Below are positions 51,683 to 62,019 of a DNA stretch of 64,000 nucleotides, piece after piece (the stretch's first letter is position 1; every line of letters starts with the position of its first letter). A program made the position numbers and the translations under genes. The stretch covers positions 1 to 64,000 of the forward strand of contig NZ_FOOT01000001.1 of the NCBI RefSeq assembly GCF_900113285.1. Direction: 5' to 3'. The notes beneath the pieces were generated by a model, which saw only the letters and a program-made list of their open reading frames with translations, searched no databases and had not been told where the DNA came from. The DNA comes from Pontibacter chinhatensis (GTDB taxonomy: Bacteria; Bacteroidota; Bacteroidia; Cytophagales; Hymenobacteraceae).

Positions 51683-53356
51683 ATGTACGACATCCGCACC
51701 GAAAAATCTCCCAAGGTAAATAAATGGCTTAAAGTGGCCGCTTGGGTAACAGGAGCAGCGCTTATACTTTTTGTAGGATTATTCTTTTTCACCATCTGGC
51801 TGGAACAGAAGGTAGAGCGTATGGTGACTGAACAATCTAAGGGAGTCTATAAACTGCAACTGCATGGGCTGAAGTTATCCCCCTTTCTGGGAAATTTAGC
51901 CGCGGACAGTGTGCTCCTGCAACCCGATTATACTAAATGGAAGGAGCTGAGCCAGCAGGGGCAGGAGGTGCCCCGGGTACTGCTCGACCTGCGCACCGGT
52001 CCGGTATATCTCCGCGACCTAAGTCATATAAAGGCCCTTTTTGAGCGGCAGGTGCAGCTGGCGGAGCTGGAAGTGCAGAAGCCTGTTTTGCTGTTGTCGG
52101 TGATGCGGCCTGATACCACTACCTCTCATCTGGCCTTGCACGAAACGGCTAAAGGCTTTTTAAAGGGGCTGGCCATCGGGAACATCAAAGTACAGCAGGC
52201 GAGTATGTTTTACCGCCGCGGAGCAACAACCGACACCCTTTCCTCTGTACGCGACTTCCAGCTTGCTGTAGATGATTTCAGGTTGGATAGCGCTTCTTTT
52301 GCGGCAAAAGACAGGGCCTACTATGCGAGAAGGCACAAACTGACTGCTGCTAACTCGCACCTGCTGCTCTCCGACGAACTCTATAAGCTTAGCACGGATT
52401 CACTCCACATCGATACACAATCCGGGGAGGTGGGGCTGCAACAGGTTAAGATTACGCCGCTGGCTGAACCCGCAGCTATGGCACGCGCCAAAGGGGAGGC
52501 CGTGACACACCAGGAGGCAGCGGCGGAACTTCTAACACTAAGAGGAGTTGATTTTGGGGAACACTCCCGCACCAATAAAGTACATATCAAGCATGCGTTG
52601 CTGCAAACTCCCACGCTGACTGCCTTTAAAGACAAGCAGAACTTCCGGGACAAGGGCACCAAAAAACTACCGCATGAGATGGCGCAAAGTATAAAAACCC
52701 CGTTCCGGATAGACTCTATAGAAGTAAGGAGCGGGTACATCCGCTACGCGGAACTGGTGCCAGAGGCTGAGGAGCGGGGCCATATCGCCTTTCACCATAT
52801 CAATGCACTGATTACAAACCTGTCTAATATGCCAGAGCAGGTAACAATTAAGGAACCTGCGGTTATTCAGGCTAAAACCAGGGTGATGGACCGTGCGGAT
52901 CTGGATGTAACCATTCGCTTGCCGCTGCTGCACGATGCGGGTTACCACACGATTGAGGGCACCATTGGAGAGACAAACCTGCAGCTATTGAATCCGATCC
53001 TGATTCCCACGTCGTTTGTGAAGCTGGAAAGCGGGCAGGTGAGGAGCGGTAATTTTAGGGCTGAGTTGAGTCAGGCGGCTGCTAACGGAAGTATGACGCT
53101 TATTTACAACAATTTAAAGGTAGAGCTATTAAGCAAAGATGCAGATAAAGACCAGAGCTTTGGGAAGAAAGTACTCTCTAAGTTGGCCAACAAAGTGGCT
53201 ATAAAGGAGAGCAACCCAAGCAAAGGGGAAGAGCCGCGCGTCGGCGAGATTTCTGTTTCCCGGGATCCACAGAAGTCGGTTTTTAACTATTGGAAAGAGT
53301 GCCTGAGCAGCGGGTTTTTGTCGAGTATGGGGTTGGATGGTATGGCTGAGAAATAG
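51683..53356 (+). CDS. AsmA/DUF748-like membrane-anchored protein
   Basis: A 557-residue protein of uncertain family. One N-terminal membrane segment (about residues 20-40: AAWVTGAALILFVGLFFFTIW) is followed by a long beta-rich domain starting YKLQLHGLKLSPFLGNL and RTGPVYLRDLSHIKAL, reminiscent of AsmA/DUF748-type lipid-transport or envelope proteins. The chain should lie in the periplasm. No catalytic motif is seen. Single gene, convergent with alr. Octamer copy at 52688, and two overlapping motifs just after the stop. Confidence 0.6.
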   Translation: MYDIRTEKSPKVNKWLKVAAWVTGAALILFVGLFFFTIWLEQKVERMVTEQSKGVYKLQLHGLKLSPFLGNLAADSVLLQPDYTKWKELSQQGQEVPRVLLDLRTGPVYLRDLSHIKALFERQVQLAELEVQKPVLLLSVMRPDTTTSHLALHETAKGFLKGLAIGNIKVQQASMFYRRGATTDTLSSVRDFQLAVDDFRLDSASFAAKDRAYYARRHKLTAANSHLLLSDELYKLSTDSLHIDTQSGEVGLQQVKITPLAEPAAMARAKGEAVTHQEAAAELLTLRGVDFGEHSRTNKVHIKHALLQTPTLTAFKDKQNFRDKGTKKLPHEMAQSIKTPFRIDSIEVRSGYIRYAELVPEAEERGHIAFHHINALITNLSNMPEQVTIKEPAVIQAKTRVMDRADLDVTIRLPLLHDAGYHTIEGTIGETNLQLLNPILIPTSFVKLESGQVRSGNFRAELSQAAANGSMTLIYNNLKVELLSKDADKDQSFGKKVLSKLANKVAIKESNPSKGEEPRVGEISVSRDPQKSVFNYWKECLSSGFLSSMGLDGMAEK

Positions 53357-53375
53357 CTTTAAGTATAAAAGTATA

Positions 53376-54527
53376 TTACTCTATCACGTGGCGGGGTATA
53401 TTCAGCGGCAGGCGCGTGAGTAACTCATAGTTCAGCTGCGTGCTAAGCTCCCCAAATGAGGCCACGGTTATACTTTCCTCACCCTGTTTGCCCAGCAGCA
53501 CCACCTCGTCGTCTTTCCCCACATCCGGTATGTCCGTTACGTCTACCATCATCACGTTCATGTTCACGGTGCCTACTACGGCTGCGCGTGTGCCCTTTAC
53601 CAATACCTGCCCCTGGTTGCTGAGGGAACGGCTGTAGCCCCAGGCATACCCCACGGGCACGATGGCTAAAACCATATCGCGCGGCGCCTGAAACGAGGTG
53701 CCGTAGCCAATATACTCACCCTTAGGCACGCTTTTAAGGCTCATGATGCGGCTTTTCCAGTTAACGAGGCGCTGCAGCGGGTCTTTTTTTCCCTCCTGCT
53801 GGCTGATGTACCGGCTATAGGTTTCGGGGCTGGGCCAGAGACCATACTGCATGATGCCCACGCGCACCATGTCCATGCGGGTATCGGGATAGGAGATCAT
53901 GGCGGCAGAGCAAGCCGTGTGGCGCTGGTTGGGCAGGTGCCCGGCCTGCTGCAAACGTGCTACCTGCCGGTTATACTTTTGCAGCTGCCGCAACACCCGC
54001 TCATGGTTCTGCATGCTTTCTGCGCCGGCAAAGTGGGTGCAGATGCCTTGTAATTCCAGCTCGGTTCGGTGGCTGGCGAGGAATGTTTCTGCGCGAGCCA
54101 GCGCGGCTTTGTCGAAACCGGTGCGGTACATGCCGGTTTCCAGCTCGAGGTGTATTTTGGCGCGTTTCCTCAGTTTTCTGGCCCTAGCCGCGGCTTCCTG
54201 CAGCCTATCCAGCTCAAACACAAAAAATTCCATGTCGTGACGGATGGCCCACTCCAACTCAGGGTTGTCCAAGTAGCCCATAATCAGGATAGTGGAGGGC
54301 CGGGGGATGGATTTGAGCAGGCGGTCGGCCTCATCCGCACTAAAGACAGAGAAATGATTGATGCCACAGGCCTGCGCCAGCGGGGTAAACTGCTCGATGC
54401 CATGGCCGTAGGCGTTCCCTTTCACCACTGATGACAGCAGAACGTCAGGGCCAATTTCGCTTCGGATGAAATCGATGTTGTTTTGAAGTGCTGATTTACT
54501 TATTTCGATGTAAGAGCTATGCAGCAT
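53376..54527 (-). CDS. alr: Alanine racemase
   Basis: A 383-residue PLP enzyme making D-alanine for peptidoglycan. The PLP-lysine motif SSVVKGNAYGHGIEQF is at about residue 36, with LETGMYRTGF in the barrel. The second catalytic base Tyr is in EYIGYGTSFQ (about residue 270), with VNMNVMMVDVT after it. Length is normal. The gene follows the M20 amidohydrolase gene by 6 bp on the same strand, so the two are likely co-transcribed. Confidence 0.95.
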   Translation of the reverse strand: MLHSSYIEISKSALQNNIDFIRSEIGPDVLLSSVVKGNAYGHGIEQFTPLAQACGINHFSVFSADEADRLLKSIPRPSTILIMGYLDNPELEWAIRHDMEFFVFELDRLQEAAARARKLRKRAKIHLELETGMYRTGFDKAALARAETFLASHRTELELQGICTHFAGAESMQNHERVLRQLQKYNRQVARLQQAGHLPNQRHTACSAAMISYPDTRMDMVRVGIMQYGLWPSPETYSRYISQQEGKKDPLQRLVNWKSRIMSLKSVPKGEYIGYGTSFQAPRDMVLAIVPVGYAWGYSRSLSNQGQVLVKGTRAAVVGTVNMNVMMVDVTDIPDVGKDDEVVLLGKQGEESITVASFGELSTQLNYELLTRLPLNIPRHVIE

Positions 54528-54533
54528 AGGTTT

Positions 54534-55697
54534 TTATGGCTGGATGATCTGCCTCACAATTTGGTAGAACATGGTGGCTCCGGTTGGAATTAACTCATCC
54601 GGGAAGTTATAGTTGGCGTGGTGCAGCTGCGGCTGCGTCGTTCCAGCCCCGAGTCCGAAGAGGGCGCCTTTATACTTCCCTGTAAAATGCCCGAAATCCT
54701 CCGACCATCTGAAAGGCTGTGCCGTTTCCTGCACGTCTAGCCCCAGTTCTTCAGCGGCCTGTCGTACCAGTTCCAAAGCCGATCCATCATTTACGGTAGC
54801 CGGAAACTCTTCTACAAAGTTGATTTTATACTTCAGATTATACTTTTGGGAGATACGCTGCACTTGCTCCTCTGTTAGGGTTTTCAGCTTTTGCAGATCA
54901 GCGCTGAGGTAGGAGCGGAGGGTAGCCATCACCGTGCCGTAGCCAGGGTTAGTACCGAAGGCCACTTCTCCCAGCCGCGCGTGCACTACTGTCAGGAGCG
55001 TGAGGTCTTCAAAATGCGTTTTCTGACGGATAAGGTCGTTAAATGAAAGTATAATTTCGGCCATGGCCTCACCAGGGTTTAACCCGTTCTCCGGCTCTGC
55101 GGCGTGGGAGGGGTATCCCTGCAATTCCACGATCATCCCTGTGGAGGCCGAAGCAAATACCTGCTCCCGCACTACTACCTGGTGCAGCGGCCAGCCGGGT
55201 AGGTTGTGCAAGGCAAAAACGAAATCCGGCTGCAGGGCCAGTAACCGTTCATCCTGCAGCACGTCCCGGGCGCCGGCGCCCGTTTCCTCAGCCGGCTGAA
55301 AGAGCAGCAACACGCGTCCTCTGGCCGGTTTATACTTGTGCAGCAAACTAGCCAATCCTAAAAGTATAGCCATGTGCCCATCGTGCCCGCAGAGGTGCGC
55401 CACATCTTTAACCGCCGAAGTATAAGCCAAGTCCGGATTGTCCTCTGAGATGGGCAGGGCGTCTAGTTCAGACCTGAAAAGTATGGTTGGACCGTTCTCC
55501 GGTGCATCGCCCTCAAAAACTGCGACAAGGCCTGTGCCGCCCAGCTGTGTCAGTATGTTAGTGGGCTTGTACTGCTGCAGCTGTTCCAGGATTCGTGCTG
55601 CGGTAGCTTCCTCAGCGCCGGAAAGCTCAGGGTAGCGGTGAAGTGTCTGGCGAAATGCAGTCAGAGAACTCAGGTCGGGGAGGGTAGATGTTTCCAT
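54534..55697 (-). CDS. M20D-type amidohydrolase
   Basis: A 387-residue enzyme of the IAA-amino-acid hydrolase / hippurate hydrolase group, without signal peptide. Metal ligands lie in HLCGHDGHMAILLG (about residues 93-106) and LFQPAEETGAGARD (about 130-142), and FALHNLPGWP follows. The substrate is probably an N-acyl or N-acetyl amino acid, or an amino-acid amide. Co-transcribed with alr downstream (6 bp). Confidence 0.88.
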   Translation of the reverse strand: METSTLPDLSSLTAFRQTLHRYPELSGAEEATAARILEQLQQYKPTNILTQLGGTGLVAVFEGDAPENGPTILFRSELDALPISEDNPDLAYTSAVKDVAHLCGHDGHMAILLGLASLLHKYKPARGRVLLLFQPAEETGAGARDVLQDERLLALQPDFVFALHNLPGWPLHQVVVREQVFASASTGMIVELQGYPSHAAEPENGLNPGEAMAEIILSFNDLIRQKTHFEDLTLLTVVHARLGEVAFGTNPGYGTVMATLRSYLSADLQKLKTLTEEQVQRISQKYNLKYKINFVEEFPATVNDGSALELVRQAAEELGLDVQETAQPFRWSEDFGHFTGKYKGALFGLGAGTTQPQLHHANYNFPDELIPTGATMFYQIVRQIIQP

Positions 55698-55764
55698 ATT
55701 GGTATCATTTCAGGACAAGGAAGTTACTAAAACTTAGCCACACACAGCTTTACGTTGCTCGGTA

Positions 55765-55805
55765 AATTAAAAAGCCGTCAGTTGCTGGCACGACGGCTTT
55801 TAATT
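55765..55805. terminator. Hairpin terminator upstream of the M20/alr unit
   Basis: AATTAAAAAGCCGTC (55765-55779) can pair with GACGGCTTTTAATT (55792-55805), with a 12-base loop and one bulged A. It has A- and T-runs at both ends. It lies after the end of the histidine-kinase gene on the minus strand and before the M20 gene start. Confidence 0.7.
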
Positions 55806-55874
55806 ATAACGTAACCAACGCAAGTAATTATCTACTTTCAACGCAAACAGGGCATTTTGAGCAACTTCTGAAAA

Positions 55875-58800
55875 CTACTCTCCCGCCAGCGAATCCTGTA
55901 GCTGAACCAGCACCCGGTTCAGAATATCTGTCAGGCAGTTGATATCTACTTTAATGGCCTCCACGTTCTCCTGCTTTTTCGCGTTTTCCTCTATCCGGCG
56001 CACCACTTCCTTCGCGCTTGCTATACGCAGCGTGTCGATGGTAGACTTTATCTTGTGCGCCGCCGCGCTAACCCCCTGCCAATCAGATCTGTCTCGGCAT
56101 TGGCGCATATCTTGCAAGGTGACGGGCACTGTCTCGATAAACAGCAGCTTTGTGCGTTTGATAAACGCTTTGTTGCCGCGTGCTATTTTCTCCAGCACCG
56201 CCAGATCGTAGAGCTGTACAGGATTTATACTTTCTGAAGTAGCTGGAGTTTCTGGCTCAGGAGTAGTAGCTGGTTTATTGTTTCGGATCAGCGCCTCAAT
56301 CTTCCGGAACAACTTGGCCTCCTCAAAAGGCTTTGAAATATAGTCATCCATGCCTGAGGCAAGATACTTCTCCGAGTCGCCCTTAATGGCGTTGGCCGTC
56401 ATGGCAATAATCGGCGTATGGGCTTTGACGGGGTCCTCTAACTTCCGAATGGCTTCCGTAGCGTCTGTTCCGCTCAGCTCCGGCATCTGGATGTCCATCA
56501 GGATGATGTCATACCGGTTCTTTTCCACCAGTTCTAGCGCGTCCATCCCGTTGTAAGCTACGGTCACCTCAGCACCCCATCCCTCCAGGATAGACTTGGC
56601 AAGAAAAACGTTTACCTCATTATCCTCGGCCAGTAACACCTGTATAGGCCCCAGGCTCTTGTAATCGATATTGTCTTCGCGTACCTCCTGGTATACTTCT
56701 TTCGACTTAGGGTAGGTAAGCACAAATTTAAAGGTGCTTCCCTTGCCTTCTTTACTCTCCACCCAAATGCGGCCGTTCTGCATCTCGATGAGCGTTTTGG
56801 AGATACTCAGGCCGAGGCCGGTCCCCCCATACTTTCTGGTGGTGCTGGAGTAGGCCTGGCTGAAGCCCTCGAAGATGTATTCCATTTTAGAAGGCGGAAT
56901 GCCGATGCCGGTATCCGCTACAGCAAACTCTACTGTAATATTGTCTTCAGTCTCATCCAGCACCTGGCAGGAGAGGGTCACGCTGCCTTCCTGGGTAAAC
57001 TTAATGGCGTTGCTCAGCAGGTTCAGGAGCACCTGGTTCAGGCGATACGGATCTCCTATTACAATAGGAGGATGCTGGTCGTCAGGTTTATACGCATAGG
57101 CAATTTCTTTCTCCTCTGCCTTGTAGATGAAGTTTTTAAAGGCCATCTGCACAGTATCGCACAGACTAAACGGAATCTGTTCCAGCTCCATTTTGCCGGA
57201 CTCTATCTTGGCAATGTCCAGGATGTCGTTAATGATAACCAGCAGGTTGTCTGCCGACTGCGTGATAATATCCAGGTAGTTTTGTTGCTCGTCCGTCAGC
57301 TGCGTTTTCTTCAGCAAGCCAGCCATACCCAAAATGCCATTCATCGGGGTGCGGATTTCGTGGCTCATGTTGGCCAGGAAGTTCTCTTTCACGCGCGCCG
57401 ACTCCTCTGCCGCTTCCTTGGCCTTTTTCAGTTCCCGCTCCGTGCGGAGTCGGTCGGTGATGTCCTGCGCAATTCCGATAACGTAGGGAGGCTGGTTGGG
57501 CTCCTCTACTTTATAGTTTTTGTAGTACAGGTGGCGGATATCTTTTTCCTTGCTCAGGAGCGGGAGAATGCCATCTACCAGTTTAGCCTGACTGATTGCT
57601 CTCAGATAATCTTTGTAGACGTTGCTGCTGTCCCTTGAAATGAACTCAGCTAAATTGTGTCCTACCATCTCCTCGGTGGTATAGCCCAGCATTTGCAGCA
57701 AGTATGGGTTTACCGACTGTATATTCCCTTCCAGATCGTGGGTGCAGATAAAAGCCGGGCTGTAGTTGATCAGGTCGCGGTACCTTTTTTCGCTGCTCCT
57801 AAGGGCCTCGTTAGCTGCGCGACGCTGGGTGATGTTGCGTATCGATGACTGTAGCTTCACCGGATTTCCAGCTTCATCCAGGATAGGCCGCACATTGCTC
57901 TCCACCCAAAGCTCGTTGCCATCGTGGCGTAAGAGCCGGTGCTGCAGGGTGATGTACTGCTTGTGCTTCAGGGCCTCATAGCAGACTTGCTCTTTCAGGT
58001 GCTCCAGGTCATCGGGGTGCACCACCTCGTGCAGTTGCAGCTGCAGTATTTCCTCCTGGGTATACCCCAGAATTTCCTCCACCGCCTTGGAAACATAGAT
58101 GTAGCTGCCATCCAGGTGGTGCAGGCTCACCATGTCTTTTGAGTTTTCGGATAGTAGCCGGTGCAGTTCCTCGCTCTCCTGCAGGCGTCTGTCCGCCAGG
58201 CGCTGCTCGGTTACGTTGTTGGAAACGCCCAGCATGTTTACGCTTCCATCGCTGGTGATAAGGGGCTTTTTCACGGTGTTAAACCACTGCGGATCCCCGT
58301 CCGGCTGGCTATAGCACTCCTGTAGCCTTACTTCTTTCAGCTCCTGAACAACACGCAGGTCTGATTCCAGGTAAAGTTCGGCCTCCTCTCTGTACGGATG
58401 AAAGTCGGTTATTTTCTTGCCTATCAGTTCTTCCAGCGGCTTATTAAACAGTCGGGCATACTCCTGGTTGGCCATCACAATCCTGCCCTCTGCATCTTTT
58501 ACATAAATAAGGCTGGAGCTTGTGTTAAGAACCTGCCGGATCAACTCGTTTTTCTCTTTTATCTCCAGCGCTGCCTTTTTCTCCTCGGTTAGCTCGCGCA
58601 CAATCGTGAGCACCTCGTTGTCATTATACTTCAGGATTCGACCTTCGTAATAATGCAGCCCGTCCGGGAATTCAAGTTCGTAGTCTATACTTTCATGATG
58701 GCCGGTTTCGATCACCTTCTGAACAAGCGACACATATCTTTCAGCCAGGACCTTTGGCAAGAGCTCTGAAACGTGGCTGCCAATCACCTTGTGTTTTGGA

Positions 58801-60209
58801 AACAGTAAACGTTCCTGACGCTCGTTCTGCATCCCCTGGTAGCGGCCATCTTTGTCGATGATGAGCATCAGGTCTGGGATAGCGGCAAGTATGGCACTGT
58901 TTTTTTTCTCGCTGGCCAGCATTTGTTCCTGGGCCTGGCGCAGCTCCGTGATATTCATGCCATGCCCGATGATTAGCTCCACGTCGCCCTGCTGGTTTAG
59001 GACGGGGTTCAGTCTGCGGATGTGGTAGGATTCTTCACCTTCCCGGGTCTGCATTTTTTCCTCAAACTCCGAGTACTGCTTTTTCTCGAGCACGCTTCGG
59101 AGGGCTTCGGAGCGGCGTTTCATACGTTCCGCCGGAATGTTGCGGAAGCGGCTGTAATCTTCGTTCGTTTTGCCGATTAGCCAATGCCGCATTTCCTTGT
59201 CCATGACGGCTGCCGGGTTCACAAAGAGGTACTCCAGGCGGTTGTTGTAAACAGCTATGTCGGAGGGGATGTGGTTGAGGATAGCTTCGTAAAAATCCTT
59301 CTGGTGTTGCAGCTCAAGGCTTTGTTGCCGGATCTGCGTGACATCCTCTGCCGAGCCGATAACAAGTTTTACCTGCCCGTTTTCTTTGCGCTTGTACACA
59401 CTCTCGCGGCAGAAAAGGTTTCTTACGCTTCGGTCCTTCTTATGCACCAGGTACTCTACTTCCAGCACTTCGCCATCACGAGCGCCCAGCATTCGCTGTG
59501 TGTGCTCCTTTATCCTATGCTGGTGCTCAGGAACAACAATATGTTTGAATATCTGCCCCTCCATCTCGGCTATATCCATGACGCTATAGCCAAGTGCCGA
59601 CATGATCTGCTCGTTTATGTAAATGCAGCTATTCCCCTCCATCTGATAGATATAAACGATGTTAGGAATAGTGTGGGCGATGTTCCGGAGGAGGCTTTGG
59701 CTTTCCAGCAGGGCTGATTCTGCCTTGCGTCTCTCCGTAAAATCGGTCATGTACAGGTTGAAGTATCCTCTTTTGGCAACCGGATAGAAAAGTACGTGGT
59801 AGTAGCGGCCGGAAATGCAGATATCAAAAGAGGCAGACCTGTTACTGTGTCTCTTCTCCACCCGCCGGATGTGCATCAGCAATAATCGGCGGAGGCCATG
59901 CAGCCGCTGCCTGATCACGCCATACATGAAATCCTGCGCAGCCAGGTTGGCCGAAAGAATTTCTCCTGTAAAGCTCAGTCGTAATACCGGGCTGGGATAC
60001 TCGTCCTGCACCTCGGCATGCAGTTTTTGCCACTCAGGTTCCCCAGCGGCGGCCTGGTCTGGGTAAAGTATGCGGTCACGGCCCTCAGGTTGCAGCTGCT
60101 GCTTTAGCTGCGCAATCTCAGACTGCTGGCTTTGCAAAAGTGCTTCGGCAGCCTTCCGGGCCTTTTTTTCCTCCTCTAACTGCCTCAGCAGCTCCTCATA
60201 TTGTACCAT
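55875..60209 (-). CDS. Hybrid sensor histidine kinase with seven PAS domains
   Basis: A 1444-residue cytoplasmic kinase with no membrane segment. Coiled coil at residues 1-45. Seven PAS/PAC units at about 65-165, 168-295, 300-415, 425-540, 550-675, 685-800 and 805-925 (PAC ends such as GSAEDVT, GVSNNVTEQR, SIRNITQR, GIAQDITDR). HisKA has phospho-acceptor His950 in NMSHEIRTP, and HATPase follows (QVLLNLLSNAIKF, GTGLGLSIS). A receiver domain carries Asp1239 in LMDIQMP and a C-terminal Hpt domain His1385 in AAHKIKST. A full phosphorelay is therefore contained in one chain. Signal unknown. The sigma-54 response regulator lies 144 bp upstream on the same strand. Confidence 0.92.
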   Translation of the reverse strand: MVQYEELLRQLEEEKKARKAAEALLQSQQSEIAQLKQQLQPEGRDRILYPDQAAAGEPEWQKLHAEVQDEYPSPVLRLSFTGEILSANLAAQDFMYGVIRQRLHGLRRLLLMHIRRVEKRHSNRSASFDICISGRYYHVLFYPVAKRGYFNLYMTDFTERRKAESALLESQSLLRNIAHTIPNIVYIYQMEGNSCIYINEQIMSALGYSVMDIAEMEGQIFKHIVVPEHQHRIKEHTQRMLGARDGEVLEVEYLVHKKDRSVRNLFCRESVYKRKENGQVKLVIGSAEDVTQIRQQSLELQHQKDFYEAILNHIPSDIAVYNNRLEYLFVNPAAVMDKEMRHWLIGKTNEDYSRFRNIPAERMKRRSEALRSVLEKKQYSEFEEKMQTREGEESYHIRRLNPVLNQQGDVELIIGHGMNITELRQAQEQMLASEKKNSAILAAIPDLMLIIDKDGRYQGMQNERQERLLFPKHKVIGSHVSELLPKVLAERYVSLVQKVIETGHHESIDYELEFPDGLHYYEGRILKYNDNEVLTIVRELTEEKKAALEIKEKNELIRQVLNTSSSLIYVKDAEGRIVMANQEYARLFNKPLEELIGKKITDFHPYREEAELYLESDLRVVQELKEVRLQECYSQPDGDPQWFNTVKKPLITSDGSVNMLGVSNNVTEQRLADRRLQESEELHRLLSENSKDMVSLHHLDGSYIYVSKAVEEILGYTQEEILQLQLHEVVHPDDLEHLKEQVCYEALKHKQYITLQHRLLRHDGNELWVESNVRPILDEAGNPVKLQSSIRNITQRRAANEALRSSEKRYRDLINYSPAFICTHDLEGNIQSVNPYLLQMLGYTTEEMVGHNLAEFISRDSSNVYKDYLRAISQAKLVDGILPLLSKEKDIRHLYYKNYKVEEPNQPPYVIGIAQDITDRLRTERELKKAKEAAEESARVKENFLANMSHEIRTPMNGILGMAGLLKKTQLTDEQQNYLDIITQSADNLLVIINDILDIAKIESGKMELEQIPFSLCDTVQMAFKNFIYKAEEKEIAYAYKPDDQHPPIVIGDPYRLNQVLLNLLSNAIKFTQEGSVTLSCQVLDETEDNITVEFAVADTGIGIPPSKMEYIFEGFSQAYSSTTRKYGGTGLGLSISKTLIEMQNGRIWVESKEGKGSTFKFVLTYPKSKEVYQEVREDNIDYKSLGPIQVLLAEDNEVNVFLAKSILEGWGAEVTVAYNGMDALELVEKNRYDIILMDIQMPELSGTDATEAIRKLEDPVKAHTPIIAMTANAIKGDSEKYLASGMDDYISKPFEEAKLFRKIEALIRNNKPATTPEPETPATSESINPVQLYDLAVLEKIARGNKAFIKRTKLLFIETVPVTLQDMRQCRDRSDWQGVSAAAHKIKSTIDTLRIASAKEVVRRIEENAKKQENVEAIKVDINCLTDILNRVLVQLQDSLAGE

Positions 60210-60353
60210 ATACAGGGGATAGTTGCCTAACCGAAGAGTGACGGCAGGCTATCATGCTTAGTAAGCTATACTTTGTATACTTTACTATTTTGTGGCAAAA
60301 GTAGCAGTACTTTACTGGATAAAGTATGACAAAGCGCAGGTTTTATACTTTGA

Positions 60354-61712
60354 CTATTTAGATACTAGTTCCTTGTTTTGGAGCATCCGGTAAATGGTGG
60401 ATTTGCCGACGTCCAGCTTCTCTGCCACCAGCAGCACATTATGGTCATACTTGTTCAGGAAGCGCTGGATGATTTCGGTAGTGTACTCGCGCAGTGTTCG
60501 CTCCTTAGCCAGGAAATCGACCTCTCTGTTGCTGACCGTCAGGTTAATGTCGTGCGGCATGATAATATTGTCGTCAGCCATCACGACGGCCAGTTCCACC
60601 AAGGCCTTCAGCTCACGCACGTTTCCGGGGTAAGCGTGGGAGAGGAGTTTTTCCTGCGCCTCCGTGGAAAGTGTCATTTTGCCGAGGCCGTTCTCTTTGG
60701 CAAAGGCATCCATAAAGTGCTTGGCCAACACCAGTATATCAGGGCCGCGCTCTCGCAGCGGAGGGAGGTGAATGGGCAGGCCCAGCAAACGGTAATAAAG
60801 GTCTTCGCGGAAATTGCCCTTCTTTACTTCCTCCGCCAGGTCTTTGTGGGTGGCTACAATGATACGGGTGTTTACGGGCACCACGCTGTTCCCGCCCACG
60901 CGCGTTATTTCCTTTTCCTGCAGCACCCGCAGCAGCTTAGCTTGTAGGCTAATGTCCAGTTCGCCAATTTCATCGAGGAAGATGGTGCCTTTGTTGGCTT
61001 CTTCAAACTTGCCCAACCTGCGTGCTATTGCCCCGGTAAATGCGCCTTTTTCATGCCCGAAAAGCTCACTCTCGATAAGTTCGCGCGGGATGGCGGCTAC
61101 GTTCACGGTCACATAAGGCGATTTCTTTTTTGCGCTGTTGTAGTGTATGGCTTTGGCCACCAGCTCCTTGCCGGTGCCGGTTTCGCCGCTGATGGAAACG
61201 GTGATGTTGGTTTTGGCCGCTTTTCCCATCATCGTGAACACCCGCTTCATGGCATCGCTGTTGCCGATGATGAAGTTGCTGAAATCATACTTCTGCCCGA
61301 TCTCCTCCCGCAACTGGTCAATCTCTTCGCGCAGCGATACGTTTTCACGGATTTTATTGATAGTATTCCAAAGGCGCTCCGGGGTATCCTCGTCTTTTAC
61401 AATATAATCGTAGGCCCCTTTTTTAAGCAGGTCTACTGCGGTGGCCACGTCGTTCTGCCCGGAGATGATGATGACCTGCGTATCGGGGCTCTGCTCTTTT
61501 ATCTTGCTCAACACCTCGGCCCCGTTCTTATCGGGCAGCGAGTAGTCGAGTGTTAATACATTCGGGCGCTCGTAGAGGCTGCCAAGGCAATCTTTAGCGG
61601 AATGAAATTTCTTAAGTTCGTAATCAGGGTTCAGGGATAGATGATATTCCAGCAGTTCGCTGTACCACACATCATCATCAAGTATAAAGATCTTAAAAGA
61701 GCTGTTTTTCAT
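60354..61712 (-). CDS. Sigma-54-dependent response regulator (NtrC family)
   Basis: A 452-residue regulator. Receiver domain at residues 1-120 with phospho-acceptor Asp56 in [12 protein letters not shown]+ domain at about 145-385 with Walker A GETGTGKE, the sigma-54-contacting GAFTGA, Walker B FLDEIGEL and the arginine-finger block. HTH at the C-terminus ([17 protein letters not shown]). It should activate sigma-54 promoters. Its placement before the hybrid kinase suggests that they form one phosphorelay, but this is inferred from position. Confidence 0.94.
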   Translation of the reverse strand: MKNSSFKIFILDDDVWYSELLEYHLSLNPDYELKKFHSAKDCLGSLYERPNVLTLDYSLPDKNGAEVLSKIKEQSPDTQVIIISGQNDVATAVDLLKKGAYDYIVKDEDTPERLWNTINKIRENVSLREEIDQLREEIGQKYDFSNFIIGNSDAMKRVFTMMGKAAKTNITVSISGETGTGKELVAKAIHYNSAKKKSPYVTVNVAAIPRELIESELFGHEKGAFTGAIARRLGKFEEANKGTIFLDEIGELDISLQAKLLRVLQEKEITRVGGNSVVPVNTRIIVATHKDLAEEVKKGNFREDLYYRLLGLPIHLPPLRERGPDILVLAKHFMDAFAKENGLGKMTLSTEAQEKLLSHAYPGNVRELKALVELAVVMADDNIIMPHDINLTVSNREVDFLAKERTLREYTTEIIQRFLNKYDHNVLLVAEKLDVGKSTIYRMLQNKELVSK

Positions 61713-62019
61713 GTAGCAATCAGGTAGTAGCAGGGTACCCGTTTATAAAGATAGCGTGTTGCAATTAGGTTGAAATAATACAACAGACACTTAATCTCTG
61801 GTATGGGTGATTTTTGCGCTAAGTAATTGAAATTAACGCGCTTTTGCAAAACAGTAAACTCTTTTTTGAGGATGATATAGGGCCAATGGTAGGCTTTATA
61901 CTTTCAAGAAAGATTATATTATAAACTAGGTTATATTCACCTGCTGATGGGTGTACATCACGAGCGCCTTCTTAGGAATAGAACTAAGAAGGCGCTCGTG
62001 CAGGGATTACCTTTTTTGC
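61713..62019. other. AT-rich intergenic region
   Basis: About 307 bp between the response-regulator start and the DUF1206 stop. One octamer copy (61895) lies here, and the 17-bp hairpin at 61959-62000. No gene was seen. It should contain the promoter of the regulator/kinase pair, but I cannot place it. Confidence 0.5.
61959..62000. terminator. Hairpin after the DUF1206 gene
   Basis: A perfect 17-bp stem (CACGAGCGCCTTCTTAG at 61959-61975, complement at 61984-62000) with an 8-base loop, 20 bp beyond the stop codon of the DUF1206 gene. No T-run follows on the minus strand, so termination strength is uncertain. Confidence 0.6.
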
